Shown here: positions 48,513 through 58,937 of the stretch, piece by piece | Layout of the letters: every line of letters starts with the position of its first letter | Numbering within the stretch: position 1 is the first letter of the stretch | Assembly: GCA_005402585.1 (NCBI GenBank) | Contig: BIFP01000008.1 | Location: forward strand, 248,001-312,000 | Direction: 5' to 3' | DNA length: 64,000 nucleotides | Source: Micromonosporaceae bacterium KJ-029 | Lineage (GTDB): Bacteria > Actinomycetota > Actinomycetes > Mycobacteriales > Micromonosporaceae | The notes under the pieces: generated by a model | The model's database searches: none | What the model was told of the DNA's origin: nothing | The model's input: only the letters and a program-made list of their open reading frames with translations | Made by a program: the position numbers and the translations under genes

Positions 48513-49316
48513 ATGACTCCCACGGCGGAACTCGCGGTGATCGGCGGATCAGGACTGTACGCCCTGCTCGACGGCGCCACAGAGCACGAGGTCAGCACTC
48601 CGTACGGGCCGCCGTCGGAGCTGGTCACCATCGCCGAGATCGATGGCCGCCGGGTCGCCTTCCTGCCCCGCCACGGCCGCGACCACCGCCACCCGCCGCA
48701 CCTGATCCCGTACCGGGCCAACCTGTGGGCGCTGCGCTCGCTCGGGGTACGCCAGATCCTCGCCCCCTGCGCGGTCGGCGGGCTGCGCCCGGAGCTGGGC
48801 CCAGGGACGTTCGTGGTGCCCGACCAGCTGATCGATCGGACCAGCGGCCGGACTCAGACCTACTACGACCGGGGCGCTGTGCACGTCTCCTTCGCCGACC
48901 CGTACTGCCCGGCCGGCCGCCGTACGCTGCTCGCGGCCGCGACCGGTCGGAACATTCCGGCGGTGGACGGCGGCACGGTGGTGGTCGTCGAGGGGCCCCG
49001 CTTCTCCACCCGTGCCGAGTCCCGCTGGTTCGCCTCGATCGGCGGCACGGTGGTCAACATGACCGGCCACCCGGAGGCGGTGCTCGCCCGCGAACTGGCC
49101 CTCTGCTACTCGTCCATCGCCCTGGTCACCGATCTGGACGCCGGGGTGGAGTCGGGTGAGTCGGTCACCCAGGAGGAGGTGTTCCGGGTCTTCGGGGAGA
49201 ACACCGACCGGCTGCGGGGTCTGCTGCTGGACGCGGTGGCCGGGCTACCCGCCGAACGGGACTGCCCCTGCGGGCGGGCGCTGGACGGGATCAAGCTGCC
49301 CTTCCGGCTGCCCTGA
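48513..49316 (+). CDS. mtnP: S-methyl-5'-thioadenosine phosphorylase
   Basis: A 267-residue protein of the MTAP/PNP family: AVIGGSGLYALLDGATEHEVSTPYGPPSE at the start, where GGSG is the phosphate loop, FLPRHGRDHRHPPHLIPYRANLWAL, which carries the conserved RHG and HxxPPHxIPYRAN motif, then TVVVVEGPRFSTRAESRWF and NMTGHPEAVLARELALCYSSIALVTDLDAG. The motif NMTGxPE with Glu/Asp in the base-binding region fits MTA phosphorylases, which recycle methylthioadenosine to adenine and methylthioribose-1-phosphate. GACAGGAGGG before the ATG is a very good ribosome site. No other salvage gene is adjacent. Confidence 0.9.
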   Translation: MTPTAELAVIGGSGLYALLDGATEHEVSTPYGPPSELVTIAEIDGRRVAFLPRHGRDHRHPPHLIPYRANLWALRSLGVRQILAPCAVGGLRPELGPGTFVVPDQLIDRTSGRTQTYYDRGAVHVSFADPYCPAGRRTLLAAATGRNIPAVDGGTVVVVEGPRFSTRAESRWFASIGGTVVNMTGHPEAVLARELALCYSSIALVTDLDAGVESGESVTQEEVFRVFGENTDRLRGLLLDAVAGLPAERDCPCGRALDGIKLPFRLP

Positions 49317-49381
49317 CCCGGGGGGCGGAGCGCGGTCGAAAAGCCCTGTACACCCGAGTCGCCCGGATAGATTCAGGGACG

Positions 49382-50977
49382 ATGGCAACGGTCCGCGACA
49401 CCACCTACGACCTGCTCCGCACCCTGGGCATGACCAGGGTCTTCGGCAACCCCGGTTCCACCGAGGAGCCGTTCCTGCATGCCTTCCCCGACGACTTCCA
49501 GTACGTGCTCGCGCTGCAGGAGGCGTCGGCGGTCGGCATCGCCGACGGGTACGCGCAGGCCACCGGGCGCCCCGCGCACGTCAACCTGCACACCGCGCCG
49601 GGCACCGGCAACGCCATGGGCAACATCGTCACCGCCTGGCACAACCGCACCCCGTTGATCGTCACCGCCGGCCAGCAGACCCGGCAGATGCTGCTGCTCG
49701 AACCCCGGCTCGCCGCCCGCCACCCCACCGAGCTGCCCCAGCCGTACGTGAAGTGGGCGCACGAGCCGGTCCGGGCACAGGATGTTCCCGCGGCGCTGAT
49801 GCGGGCGTACGCCACCGCGATCCAGCCGCCGGCCGGGCCGGTCTTCCTCTCCCTGCCGCTGGACGACTGGGCGCAGCCCGCCGACCCGCCCCCGCAGGCC
49901 CGGACGGTGGCCACCCGGTTCGCCCCCGACCCGGAGCGGCTGCGCCAGTTCGCCGCGGCGCTGGCGACCAGCCGGTCCCCTGCCCTGGTGCTCGGCGCCG
50001 CCGTGGACCGGGCCGGCGCCTGGGAGGCCGCGGTCGCCCTGGCCGAGCGGCTGGTCACGCCGGTCTGGATGGCACCCGCGTCCGAACGCATATCGTTCCC
50101 CGAGGACCATTCGCACTTCCAGGGTGTGCTGCCGTTCGCGATGGGTCCGCTGGCCGAACAGCTGCGTGGACACGACGCGGTGCTGGTCGTCGGCGCCCCG
50201 GTGTTCCGCTACTACCCGCACGTTCCCGGCGACACCCTGCCCGACGGCGCCCGGCTGCTGCACGTCACCGACGACCCCGAAGAGGCCGCCCGCGCCCCGG
50301 TCGGCGACAGCCTGCTCGGCGACGCCGGGCTCACCCTCGCCGCCCTGGCCGACCTGGTGCCGCCGGCCGATCGTCCACCGCCATCGGCGCGGCCCACGCC
50401 GTCCCCGGCTGACGATTCCGTCCCGCTCAGCGCCGACGCGCTCTTCGCCGCGCTGGCCCGGCACTGGCCCGAGGACGGGGTGCTGGTGCAGGAGTCGCCG
50501 TCCAACCTGTCCGCGCTGCGCCGCCGGCTGCGGTTCAACCGGCCCGGGTCGTACTTCACCATGGCCAGCGGCGGACTCGGCTACGGCCTCCCGGCGGCGG
50601 TCGGCATCGCACTGGCGCAACGCGACACCGGCCGGCACCGGCCGGTCGTCGCGGTCATCGGCGACGGCTCGTTCCACTACTCGGTGCAGTCCCTGTGGAC
50701 CGCCGCCCAGTTGCGACTGCCGCTGGTCGTGGTGGTCCCGGTCAACCAGCAGTACGCCATCCTCAAGGCGTTCGCCGAGCTGAAGCACACGCCCGGCGTT
50801 CCCGGGCTGGACCTGCCCGGCATCGACATCACCGCAGTGGCCCGCGGCTACGGCTGTGCCACCACCGTCATCGACACGCCCGACCAGTTCGGCGAGGCCC
50901 TGGGCACGGCGTTGCGCGCGGACGGGCCGACCGTGCTGCCGGTACCGATCCGCACCGACATCCCCCCGATCCTCTGA
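49382..50977 (+). CDS. mdlC: Benzoylformate decarboxylase-like thiamine-diphosphate enzyme
   Basis: A 531-residue ThDP enzyme. The N-terminal domain has RVFGNPGSTEEPFL, where the catalytic-dimer Ser and Glu of the PYR domain are conserved (LALQEASAVGIADGYAQATGRPAHVNLHTAPGTGNAMG). The C-terminal domain has the ThDP motif GDGSFHYSVQSLWTAAQLRLPLVVVVPVNQQYA with GDG and the later Asn. The NPGSTE/HTAPG features are shared with benzoylformate decarboxylases, which convert benzoylformate to benzaldehyde. The real substrate is uncertain since no mandelate pathway genes are seen. TAGATT ends eight bases before the ATG, so the mRNA may be leaderless. A dispersed repeat begins directly after its stop. 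Confidence 0.85.
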   Translation: MATVRDTTYDLLRTLGMTRVFGNPGSTEEPFLHAFPDDFQYVLALQEASAVGIADGYAQATGRPAHVNLHTAPGTGNAMGNIVTAWHNRTPLIVTAGQQTRQMLLLEPRLAARHPTELPQPYVKWAHEPVRAQDVPAALMRAYATAIQPPAGPVFLSLPLDDWAQPADPPPQARTVATRFAPDPERLRQFAAALATSRSPALVLGAAVDRAGAWEAAVALAERLVTPVWMAPASERISFPEDHSHFQGVLPFAMGPLAEQLRGHDAVLVVGAPVFRYYPHVPGDTLPDGARLLHVTDDPEEAARAPVGDSLLGDAGLTLAALADLVPPADRPPPSARPTPSPADDSVPLSADALFAALARHWPEDGVLVQESPSNLSALRRRLRFNRPGSYFTMASGGLGYGLPAAVGIALAQRDTGRHRPVVAVIGDGSFHYSVQSLWTAAQLRLPLVVVVPVNQQYAILKAFAELKHTPGVPGLDLPGIDITAVARGYGCATTVIDTPDQFGEALGTALRADGPTVLPVPIRTDIPPIL

Positions 50978-50981
50978 ATGC

Positions 50982-51035
50982 AAGGAGGGGCCCCCTTCTA
51001 ACGCCTGATGTATAGGAAGGGTCCCCTTTTAACAT
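50982..51035 (+). repeat. Dispersed GGGGCCCC-type repeat, copy C
   Basis: Begins four bases after the mdlC-like stop, in the same orientation as the gene. Modules AAGGAGGGGCCCCCTTCTAA and AGGAAGGGTCCCCTTTTAA are separated by CGCCTGATGTAT. Very similar to copy A. Confidence 0.9.
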
Positions 51036-51057
51036 CAGCGCCCGGCCGATCGGCCTG

Positions 51058-52005
51058 TCAGCCGGTGGCGAGCCGCAGCGGGGCGCCGCTGAGCGCGTCC
51101 AGAACCGGCCGCGCGCCGACCGGGGCGGTCAGGGTCACCTCGACCGAGTGCAGGTTGAGCATGTCGTCGCAGGCACCGGTGGGCGGGACGACCGTCCCGC
51201 CGACCACGATCAGGTGGTCGTGCTCCTGCACCAACGGAGTGATCCCGGTGTCGCAGCTGCCCACACCGAGCCGGTAGGTCAACGTCGCCCCGTCGACGGC
51301 CTCGATGTCCTGCGCGCTGACCAGGTTCTTCGGCGTGGAGCCGGACGGTACGACCGGTTCGGGCACGGCACCGACCGAGCCGGGCGCGACCGCGACCCGG
51401 GCCACCACGGCGCTGATCTCCGGCACGGTGAACAGCCACGCCGGCACCTGGGCCTCGCCGCGGCTGGTGCGTACCGGCGCGGTGCCCAGTTCGACCTTGC
51501 TGACGGTGAGCGTGACGCAGTCACCCTGCGGCCGGCTACTCACCGCGTCGTCCGGGCCGCCCGGCGCGGCCGGTGGCGGCGTGGCGGGCTCCCTCGGCGG
51601 CCCGGGACAGGAGGGCGGGTCACCCGGGGCAAGCTGCCGGTACGCCTCGGCGGCGCCGATCAGTGGTACCCGCAGTTCCCCGTCGGGGAAGCGGACGGTG
51701 CCATCGGCCGGCTGCCCGGCGGGCAGGTCGGCCTGGACGCGGTACCAGCCGGCCAGGAAGGCCGTCTTGGTCGCCGCGGTGAACTCCGGCTCACCGACGA
51801 GCACCGTGGACTCCTGCAGCGGGACGTAGCCGGCGGTCCATGCGGGACCGGGCCGCCACGCCTCGGCCACCGCCGTCGCTCGCCGGTCGAACTCCTCGTG
51901 TTGATCGACCCGGACGCCGGGGCCGGCCGGCTCGGTGCCCGCCGGGCCGCACCCGGCCACGATCATCATCAGGGGCAGGCCCAGCAGTGCGGCGGATCGG
52001 CGCAT
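51058..52005 (-). CDS. Putative lipoprotein of unknown function
   Basis: The 315-residue product starts MRRSAALLGLPLMMIVAGCG, a short signal peptide with a lipobox (VAGC), so it is probably acylated at the Cys and anchored to the membrane. The mature part has a Pro-rich loop (PGPPREPATPPPAAPGGP) and regularly spaced beta strands (VTLTVSKVELGTAPV, PAWLFTVPEISAVVARVAVAP, HDHLIVVGGTVVPPTGACDD). I do not recognise the family. A second pair of cysteines (CDT and GACD) may form a disulfide. It lies downstream of the tmRNA terminator on the same strand. Confidence 0.65.
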   Translation of the reverse strand: MRRSAALLGLPLMMIVAGCGPAGTEPAGPGVRVDQHEEFDRRATAVAEAWRPGPAWTAGYVPLQESTVLVGEPEFTAATKTAFLAGWYRVQADLPAGQPADGTVRFPDGELRVPLIGAAEAYRQLAPGDPPSCPGPPREPATPPPAAPGGPDDAVSSRPQGDCVTLTVSKVELGTAPVRTSRGEAQVPAWLFTVPEISAVVARVAVAPGSVGAVPEPVVPSGSTPKNLVSAQDIEAVDGATLTYRLGVGSCDTGITPLVQEHDHLIVVGGTVVPPTGACDDMLNLHSVEVTLTAPVGARPVLDALSGAPLRLATG

Positions 52006-52091
52006 ACCGGTTCGACGGTCCGCAGGCGTGCCTGGTTCCCCGCCGTCGGGGCGTCGACCGCCGCTGCACGGTGGCAGGCCGGTGCAGACGA

Positions 52092-52125
52092 CTGCGCGCC
52101 CCGGTCGGGTGACCGGGGCGCGCAG
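52092..52125 (-). terminator. Terminator of tmRNA
   Basis: A perfect 15-bp stem, CTGCGCGCCCCGGTC (52092-52106) against GACCGGGGCGCGCAG (52111-52125), with a 4-base loop, lies six bases after the tmRNA 3' end. Confidence 0.9.
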
Positions 52126-52131
52126 TTGAGG

Positions 52132-52507
52132 TGGTGGAGGTGCCGGGAATCGAACCCGGGTCCTTCGCCGCCTTGTCAGGGCTTCTCCGAGCGCAGCTCG
52201 CTGTGCCTCTACTCGGCCCCTCCGATCACGCGAGCGAGTCGGTGTGACGGGCCCAGTCGCTGATTGATCTCGCCGCACGGACCCCGCGACCGGGTCCGGT
52301 TGGCCAGCCTTCTAGCTGATGCCGGCTAACTGGGTCGAAGGCGCTCCCAGGCCGACAGACTTGCTACTCGCCTCAGGCGGCGAGAGCGAAGTCAGCGCGA
52401 TTGTTCTTGGCGCTTATTGGTTTCCGACGAACGATTCTCGAGACGACGTCGGCTTCCTCGGCTCGCTTCCCCTGCCGCAACGTACGAAGTCGAAACCAGT
52501 CACCCCC
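52132..52507 (-). ncRNA. ssrA: tmRNA (10Sa RNA)
   Basis: The 376-nt RNA has a tRNA-like end with acceptor GGGGGUG pairing with CACCUCC, followed by the conserved ACUGGUUUCGAC on the 5' side and GGGUUCGAUUCCC (T arm) on the 3' side; ACCA is encoded at the 3' end. The resume codon at 52411 starts the tag AKNNRADFALAA with a UGA stop (coding 52411-52373). ALAA is the degron read by Clp proteases. tmRNA and SmpB (encoded just upstream) rescue stalled ribosomes. A strong terminator follows. Confidence 0.96.
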
Positions 52508-52614
52508 TCGACAGGCCGCCGGATCCCGGCGGCTCCGACAAGCCTAACGCCTGCCGCAACCGGATTCATCCCGAGCCCGGGCCACCGACCCGACCACCGG
52601 AAGAACCGGACAAA

Positions 52615-53094
52615 TCAACCTTCCATCCCTTTGCCACGCCGGCCGACCGCTCGGGCGATCTCCCGATCGGCGTCCCGTTTGGCGAGGTCCTGGCGCTTGT
52701 CGTACGCCTTCTTACCCTTGGCCAGGCCGATCTCCACCTTGGCCCAGCCGTCGGAGAAGTAGACCTGCAACGGCACCAGGGTCAGCCCGCTCTCCCGGGT
52801 CTTACCGACCAGCCGGTCGATCTCCAGCCGCTTGAGCAGCAGCTTGCGGGTCCGCCGGGGCTCGTGGTTGGTCCAGGTGCCCTGGGTGTACTCCGGAATG
52901 TGCATGCCGTGCAGATACAGCTCGCCGTCGCGCTCCTGGGCGAACGCGTCGACCAGCGACGCCCGCCCGGCCCGCAGCGACTTCACCTCGGTGCCGGTCA
53001 ACGCCATGCCCGCCTCGTACGTGTCGAGGATGGCGTAGTCGTGGCGGGCCTTCTTGTTGGAGGCGACGACCTTGCGCCCCTTTTCCCGTGGCAT
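52615..53094 (-). CDS. smpB: SsrA-binding protein SmpB
   Basis: A 159-residue Smp[52 protein letters not shown], then [89 protein letters not shown]. All family motifs are present, including the basic tail that enters the mRNA channel of the ribosome. It binds the tRNA-like part of tmRNA. The gene lies 108 bases upstream of ssrA and 130 bases downstream of ftsX, the arrangement usual in actinobacteria. Confidence 0.98.
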   Translation of the reverse strand: MPREKGRKVVASNKKARHDYAILDTYEAGMALTGTEVKSLRAGRASLVDAFAQERDGELYLHGMHIPEYTQGTWTNHEPRRTRKLLLKRLEIDRLVGKTRESGLTLVPLQVYFSDGWAKVEIGLAKGKKAYDKRQDLAKRDADREIARAVGRRGKGMEG

Positions 53095-53175
53095 CGCCGA
53101 CCCCCCTTCCGTGAACGCCTCCGACCGGCGGCGACCGGCCGAAGAGCGGAGATCATGCTACCCGGTAGACAAGGA

Positions 53176-53208
53176 CCCGCCCGCACCGTTTATTCCGGCG
53201 TGGGCGGG
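53176..53208 (-). terminator. Hairpin between ftsX and smpB
   Basis: CCCGCCC (53176-53182) pairs with GGGCGGG (53202-53208), with a further imperfect CCG/CGG pairing inside; the loop is TTTATTC. It lies 16 bases after the ftsX stop, so it can end or attenuate the ftsEX transcript before smpB. Confidence 0.6.
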
Positions 53209-53223
53209 CCCCGTCAACGAGCA

Positions 53224-54099
53224 CTAGACCCGCAGGTAGAAGCGGAGCGTGACCCAGGCGGTGACCGCGCTGATCAGACCACCGACGCCGGCCATCAGCG
53301 GGAAGGTCAGGAGCACCTCGCCCCAGGTCACCGGCGCGAACAGGCCCTGCAGAGCGCTGAGCGCACCGTCGAACAGGAACGTCTTCAAGGCGATCAGGGC
53401 ACCGAGGCCCAGGACCGAGCCGACCAGACCGGCGACCACCGCCTCCAGCACGAACGGCGCCTGGATGAACCAGTTGGACGCACCCACCAGCTTCATGACC
53501 GCGACCTCACGCCGCTTGCTGTAGGCGGCGACCTGGATGGTGTTGGCCACCAGCAGCAGCGCGGCGATGGCCATCGCGATCGCGGCGACCAGCGCGATGT
53601 TCTGCCCGGCGGTGAACAGGTTGAAGATCTTGTCCAGCACCTGGCTCTGGTCGACGATCTGGTCGACCCCCTCGACCGCGGCGTACTGCTCGGAGATGGC
53701 CTTGTACTCCTGCGGGTCCACCAAGTTGAGCCGGTACGACTCGGGCAGCTGGTCCGCCTTGACCGCGCTCAGCAGGTCCGGCGAGTCCCGGAACATCTCC
53801 TGGAAACGCTGGAACGCCTCGTCCTTGTTGACGTAGGTGACCTGCGAGACCAGCGGGTCGGCTTCCAGCCGGGTGGCGAGGTCGGCGCGCTGATCCTCGG
53901 TGATGTCGGCTTTCAGGAAGATCGAGACCTGGATGTTCTCGAAGTACAGCTCCTTCATGTCGGCGACCTTGGTGTAGATCAGGCCGCTGGCACCGAGCAT
54001 GGTCAGCGAGACCGCCATCGTGATGATCATCGCGATGGTCATGGTCACGTTGCGCCACAGTCCGACCAGTACCTCGGACAGGACGTATTTCATCCGCAT
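53224..54099 (-). CDS. ftsX: Cell division protein FtsX
   Basis: A 291-residue membrane protein with an N-terminal cytoplasmic segment (MRMKYVLSEVLVGLWRNVTMTIAM), TM1 near residues 20-42, an extracellular domain of about 125 residues with ILEADPLVSQVTYVNKDEAF-like features, and three further helices near 170, 220 and 265. The layout and KRREVAVMKLVGASNWFI cytoplasmic loop are typical of FtsX. With FtsE it forms an ABC-like complex that activates peptidoglycan hydrolases during division and growth. It follows ftsE with a 68-base gap. Confidence 0.97.
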   Translation of the reverse strand: MRMKYVLSEVLVGLWRNVTMTIAMIITMAVSLTMLGASGLIYTKVADMKELYFENIQVSIFLKADITEDQRADLATRLEADPLVSQVTYVNKDEAFQRFQEMFRDSPDLLSAVKADQLPESYRLNLVDPQEYKAISEQYAAVEGVDQIVDQSQVLDKIFNLFTAGQNIALVAAIAMAIAALLLVANTIQVAAYSKRREVAVMKLVGASNWFIQAPFVLEAVVAGLVGSVLGLGALIALKTFLFDGALSALQGLFAPVTWGEVLLTFPLMAGVGGLISAVTAWVTLRFYLRV

Positions 54100-54167
54100 C
54101 GGGATTTCCTCCGGCTCTCCGGCGTGAGGTGTTCGTCGTCAGATCGGGGTGCGGTGGGTTGGTCTCG

Positions 54168-54848
54168 TCACCCGTAGACGCCGCGGGCCTGGTCGCGGAC
54201 GATGCGGCCGCTCTCGATCTCGATGACCCGGCGGCGCATCTGGTTCACGATGTTGGAGTCGTGCGTGACCATCACGACGGTCGTGCCGGTGCGGTTGATC
54301 CGGTCCAGCAGGCGCATGATCTCGATGGAGGTGTCCGGGTCCAGGTTTCCGGTGGGCTCGTCGGCCAGCAGGATCAGCGGGCGGTTCACGAACGCACGGG
54401 CGACCGCCACACGCTGCTGCTCACCACCGGAGAGCTCGTGCGGGTAGCGGTGCTCCTTGCCGCCGAGGCCGACCAGCTCCAGCACCTCCGGCACGACCCG
54501 GCGGGCGACCGCCTTGGTCTTGCCGATCACCTCCAGGGCGAAGGCCACGTTCTCGTACGCGGTGCGGTTGGGCAGCAGGCGGAAGTCCTGGAAGACGCAG
54601 CCGATCGAGCGGCGGAAGTGTGGGCGCTTCCAGGACCGCATCGAGGTGACGTCCTTACCGTTCACGACGACGCGACCCTTGTTGGGGGTCACCTCGTGGA
54701 GCAGCATCTTGATGATCGTGGACTTGCCGGAGCCGGATGGGCCGATGAAGAAGACGAACTCACCCTTATCGATCGACACGGACACGTTGTCGAGCGAAGG
54801 CCGCGACGCCTTCGGGTACGTCTTCGTCACTTGCTCAAGCTGAATCAC
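54168..54848 (-). CDS. ftsE: Cell division ATP-binding protein FtsE
   Basis: A 226-residue ABC ATPase: [44 protein letters not shown], with the Walker A at 36-44, the signature LSGGEQQ in [19 protein letters not shown] and Walker B in [18 protein letters not shown]. The GTG at 54848 is the start: a TTGGCA-N16-TAGACT promoter lies just upstream and its start point would fall at the GTG, so the mRNA is leaderless. A longer frame would start upstream, but this start gives the sequence found in FtsE proteins. ftsX follows directly. Confidence 0.97.
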   Translation of the reverse strand: MIQLEQVTKTYPKASRPSLDNVSVSIDKGEFVFFIGPSGSGKSTIIKMLLHEVTPNKGRVVVNGKDVTSMRSWKRPHFRRSIGCVFQDFRLLPNRTAYENVAFALEVIGKTKAVARRVVPEVLELVGLGGKEHRYPHELSGGEQQRVAVARAFVNRPLILLADEPTGNLDPDTSIEIMRLLDRINRTGTTVVMVTHDSNIVNQMRRRVIEIESGRIVRDQARGVYG

Positions 54849-54856
54849 GGGTGGTG

Positions 54857-54884
54857 AGTCTACGCGGTGTAACTGTCGTGCCAA
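54857..54884 (-). promoter_or_regulatory. Promoter of ftsEX
   Basis: On the minus strand TTGGCA (54884-54879) and TAGACT (54862-54857) are separated by 16 bases, close to the housekeeping sigma consensus. The expected start point falls 7 bases after the -10 box, at the GTG of ftsE, so the mRNA would be leaderless. Confidence 0.75.
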
Positions 54885-54966
54885 GTCCTACGCCCCGCCG
54901 ATGCGGGACAAGTCATCGAATAAGCACGTCACGTAGAGATCGATGACGCACTCCGACAACGATCGA

Positions 54967-56088
54967 TCACGCACTGTCGCCGGCGAGTTGCTGCTGCTTG
55001 CGCCAGCGGATACCCGCCTCGATGAAGGAGTCCAGTTCACCGTCGAAAACCGCGCTCGGATTGCCGGTCTCCTGCTCGGTACGCAGATCCTTCACCATCT
55101 GATACGGGTGCAGCACGTACGAGCGCATCTGGTCGCCCCACGAGCCGGCGGCCTCGGTCTTGAGCCCCTGGAGCTTGGCCTGCTCCTCCTGGCGCTTGCG
55201 TTCCAGCAGCCGGGCCTGCAGCACCCGCAGCGCGGACGCCTTGTTCTGCAGCTGCGACTTCTCGTTCTGGCAGGTCACCACGATGCCGGTCGGGATGTGC
55301 GTGATCCGCACCGCCGAGTCGGTGGTGTTGACGCTCTGCCCACCCGGCCCCGAGGAGCGGTAGACGTCGATCCGCATCTCGTTCTCGGGGATGTCGATGT
55401 GGTCGGTCTGCTCGACCACTGGCAGCACCTCGACCCCGGCGAAGCTGGTCTGCCGCCGGCCCTGGTTGTCGAACGGGCTGATCCGCACCAGGCGGTGGGT
55501 GCCGGACTCCACGCTGAGCGTGCCGAAGGCGTACGGGACCTTGACCGTGAAGGTGGCCGACTTCAGGCCCGCCTCCTCGGCGTACGAGGTCTCGTAGACC
55601 TCGGTCGGGTAGCCGTGCCGCTCGGCCCAGCGCAGGTACATCCGCAGCAGCATCTCGGCGAAGTCCGCCGCGTCCACGCCACCGGCGCCCGCCCGGATGG
55701 CCACCAGCGCCTCCCGGGAGTCGTACTCACCGGAGAGCAGGGTGCGGACCTCCATCTCCTGGATGGCCTTGCCGAGCCCGTCGATCTCCGTCTCGACCTC
55801 GGTGAGCACCCCCGAGTCGGACTCCGCCTCGGCCAGTTCCAGCAGCACGTACGCGTCGTCGAGGCGCGACCGTAGGCTGCCCAGCTTGTCGATCTCGCCG
55901 TTGACGTACGACAGCTGCGAGGTCACCTGCTGGGCGCGGGCCTGGTCGTCCCACAGATCTGGGGCGGATGCCTCCTGCTCCAGGCGGGCCTTGTCCGTGC
56001 GCAGGCGATCGAGGTCGAGCACCGCCTCGATGTTGCGCAGGGTGGCGTCGAGTTCCTTGAGCTGTTCGGCGTAGTCGGCAGCGGTCAC
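54967..56088 (-). CDS. prfB: Peptide chain release factor 2
   Basis: A 373-residue RF2. The stop-codon-reading SPF motif is present in [21 protein letters not shown], and the peptidyl-transferase GGQ motif lies at residues 249-251 in [22 protein letters not shown]. The N-terminal helical domain is present with [19 protein letters not shown]. No programmed frameshift site is needed or seen, as the frame is continuous. GTG 56088 is chosen: TACGCT ends eight bases upstream, and no ribosome site exists, so the mRNA is probably leaderless. Upstream lie three 54-bp repeats. It recognises UGA and UAA. Confidence 0.97.
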   Translation of the reverse strand: MTAADYAEQLKELDATLRNIEAVLDLDRLRTDKARLEQEASAPDLWDDQARAQQVTSQLSYVNGEIDKLGSLRSRLDDAYVLLELAEAESDSGVLTEVETEIDGLGKAIQEMEVRTLLSGEYDSREALVAIRAGAGGVDAADFAEMLLRMYLRWAERHGYPTEVYETSYAEEAGLKSATFTVKVPYAFGTLSVESGTHRLVRISPFDNQGRRQTSFAGVEVLPVVEQTDHIDIPENEMRIDVYRSSGPGGQSVNTTDSAVRITHIPTGIVVTCQNEKSQLQNKASALRVLQARLLERKRQEEQAKLQGLKTEAAGSWGDQMRSYVLHPYQMVKDLRTEQETGNPSAVFDGELDSFIEAGIRWRKQQQLAGDSA

Positions 56089-56105
56089 GACAGACAAGCG
56101 TACTG

Positions 56106-56242
56106 CTCGGACGAGGAGTGAGCTTGCGAGCCCCGCAGTCCGAGCCAAAACCAGCCCCACTCGGACGAGGAGTGAGCTTGCGAGCCCCGCAGTCCGAGCC
56201 AAAACCAGCCCCACTCGGACGAGGAGTGGGCCTGCGAGCCGG
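56106..56242 (-). repeat. 54-bp tandem repeat upstream of prfB (2 full + 1 partial unit)
   Basis: Units begin at 56106, 56160 and 56214 (CTCGGACGAGGAGTG). The first two are identical over 54 bp; the third covers only about 29 bases and has substitutions. Each full unit holds CTCGGAC and GTCCGAG as inverted arms around GAGCTTGCGAGCCCC, so each can form a hairpin. The array lies 18 bases from the prfB start. Confidence 0.9.
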
Positions 56243-56280
56243 GCGGGAGGCCGACGCTGGCCAGCGGGCCCGGCCGGGGG

Positions 56281-56796
56281 TCAGCTGGCGGCGGCGGTCT
56301 TCAGCCAGGACAGGGCGGCCTTGTGGTACGCCACGGCGAACTCCAACGCGCTCGCGTCGAACGTGTCGCCTTCCTTCTTGGCGTTCTTGACCTGCTCGCG
56401 GACCCGGGCCAGGGCCTCTGTGTGGTACTCGTTGGCCGCAGCCTGGAGGTTCTTCAGTTGCGTCGGGGAGTGCAACTGCCCGAAGGCGATGCGCAGGGCG
56501 ATCGGGTTGCGGATGGTGTCCCGCCCCGGGTCCTCGGCCAGCCAGCGGGAGAATGTCCGTTTTCCGGCGGCCGTGATGCCGTACGGTTGACTCATCCGCG
56601 GCCCGGGCTTGCCCAGCCGGACGAAGCCCCGGTCGGCCAGCACCGGCAACTCCCGGTAGACCTGGCTGCGGGTCATCGACCAGTACGGCGCCAGTCGGCG
56701 CTCGGCGGCGGCCATCAATTGGCCACCTGTCATGGGGCCCTCATGGAGCAGCCCGAGCAGGGCCGCCGCCGTAGGGTTGACTCCGGATTCCGCCAT
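56281..56796 (-). CDS. PadR-family transcriptional regulator
   Basis: A 171-residue PadR-type regulator: NPTAAALLGLLHEGPMTGGQLMAAAERRLAPYWSMTRSQVYRELPVLADRGFVRLGKPGPRMSQPYGITAAGKRTFSRWL, which is the PadR winged helix with the YRELxxLxxxG recognition region and wing. The C-terminal helical part (YHTEALARVREQVKNAKKEG) makes the dimer. An ATG at 56802 (two codons upstream) is a possible start. The target is not known. It lies 38 bases from the repeat array. Confidence 0.88.
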   Translation of the reverse strand: MAESGVNPTAAALLGLLHEGPMTGGQLMAAAERRLAPYWSMTRSQVYRELPVLADRGFVRLGKPGPRMSQPYGITAAGKRTFSRWLAEDPGRDTIRNPIALRIAFGQLHSPTQLKNLQAAANEYHTEALARVREQVKNAKKEGDTFDASALEFAVAYHKAALSWLKTAAAS

Positions 56797-56952
56797 GCCC
56801 ATCACGCTGCCACTTTGCCGGGCCGGCGTCCAGGATTTCACCGTTTCGCCACCCATTGGGGTTTCCTATGTGCACTGTCGGCGCACGACGGTCCATCAGC
56901 GCCGTCCCCACCCACCCCGCGCCTTCCCGGCGAAGAGCCGGCGGGCAGCGAG

Positions 56953-57009
56953 GTTAGGAAGGGGCCCCTCCTATACACCAGGCGTTAAGAAGGGGCCCCT
57001 CCTTACACC
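56953..57009 (-). repeat. Dispersed GGGGCCCC-type repeat, copy D
   Basis: Inverted relative to copies A-C and directly adjoining the pruA stop codon, so relative to its gene it is in the same orientation as copies A and C. Modules AAGGAGGGGCCCCTTCTTAA and AGGAGGGGCCCCTTCCTAAC are separated by CGCCTGGTGTAT. Confidence 0.9.
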
Positions 57010-58638
<1,629 letters not shown>

Positions 58639-58937
58639 CAGGGCTCCTGGCGATCTCGACGGCGGTGGCGAAACCGGCCCCGACACGGCGGGACCTCGGC
58701 CAATCCTCCCACGCTCACCGGCGGCCGGGCACACCCCGGCCAGCCTCACACCGTTGATGAAGAGGTATTCGCCCACATCCGGCACGGATTCGTACCCGAG
58801 AGTCGTGGACGGCCGAAGGATTGCAGGCCTGTGAGGTGGCGTGTGGGGTTCGGGCGCCCGCCCAGCATCGGCGCGTACGCTGGGTTGCCGGTGACGTACC
58901 GGGCCAGGTCGTCGGGCTCGGCGGCGAAGGGGAGACG

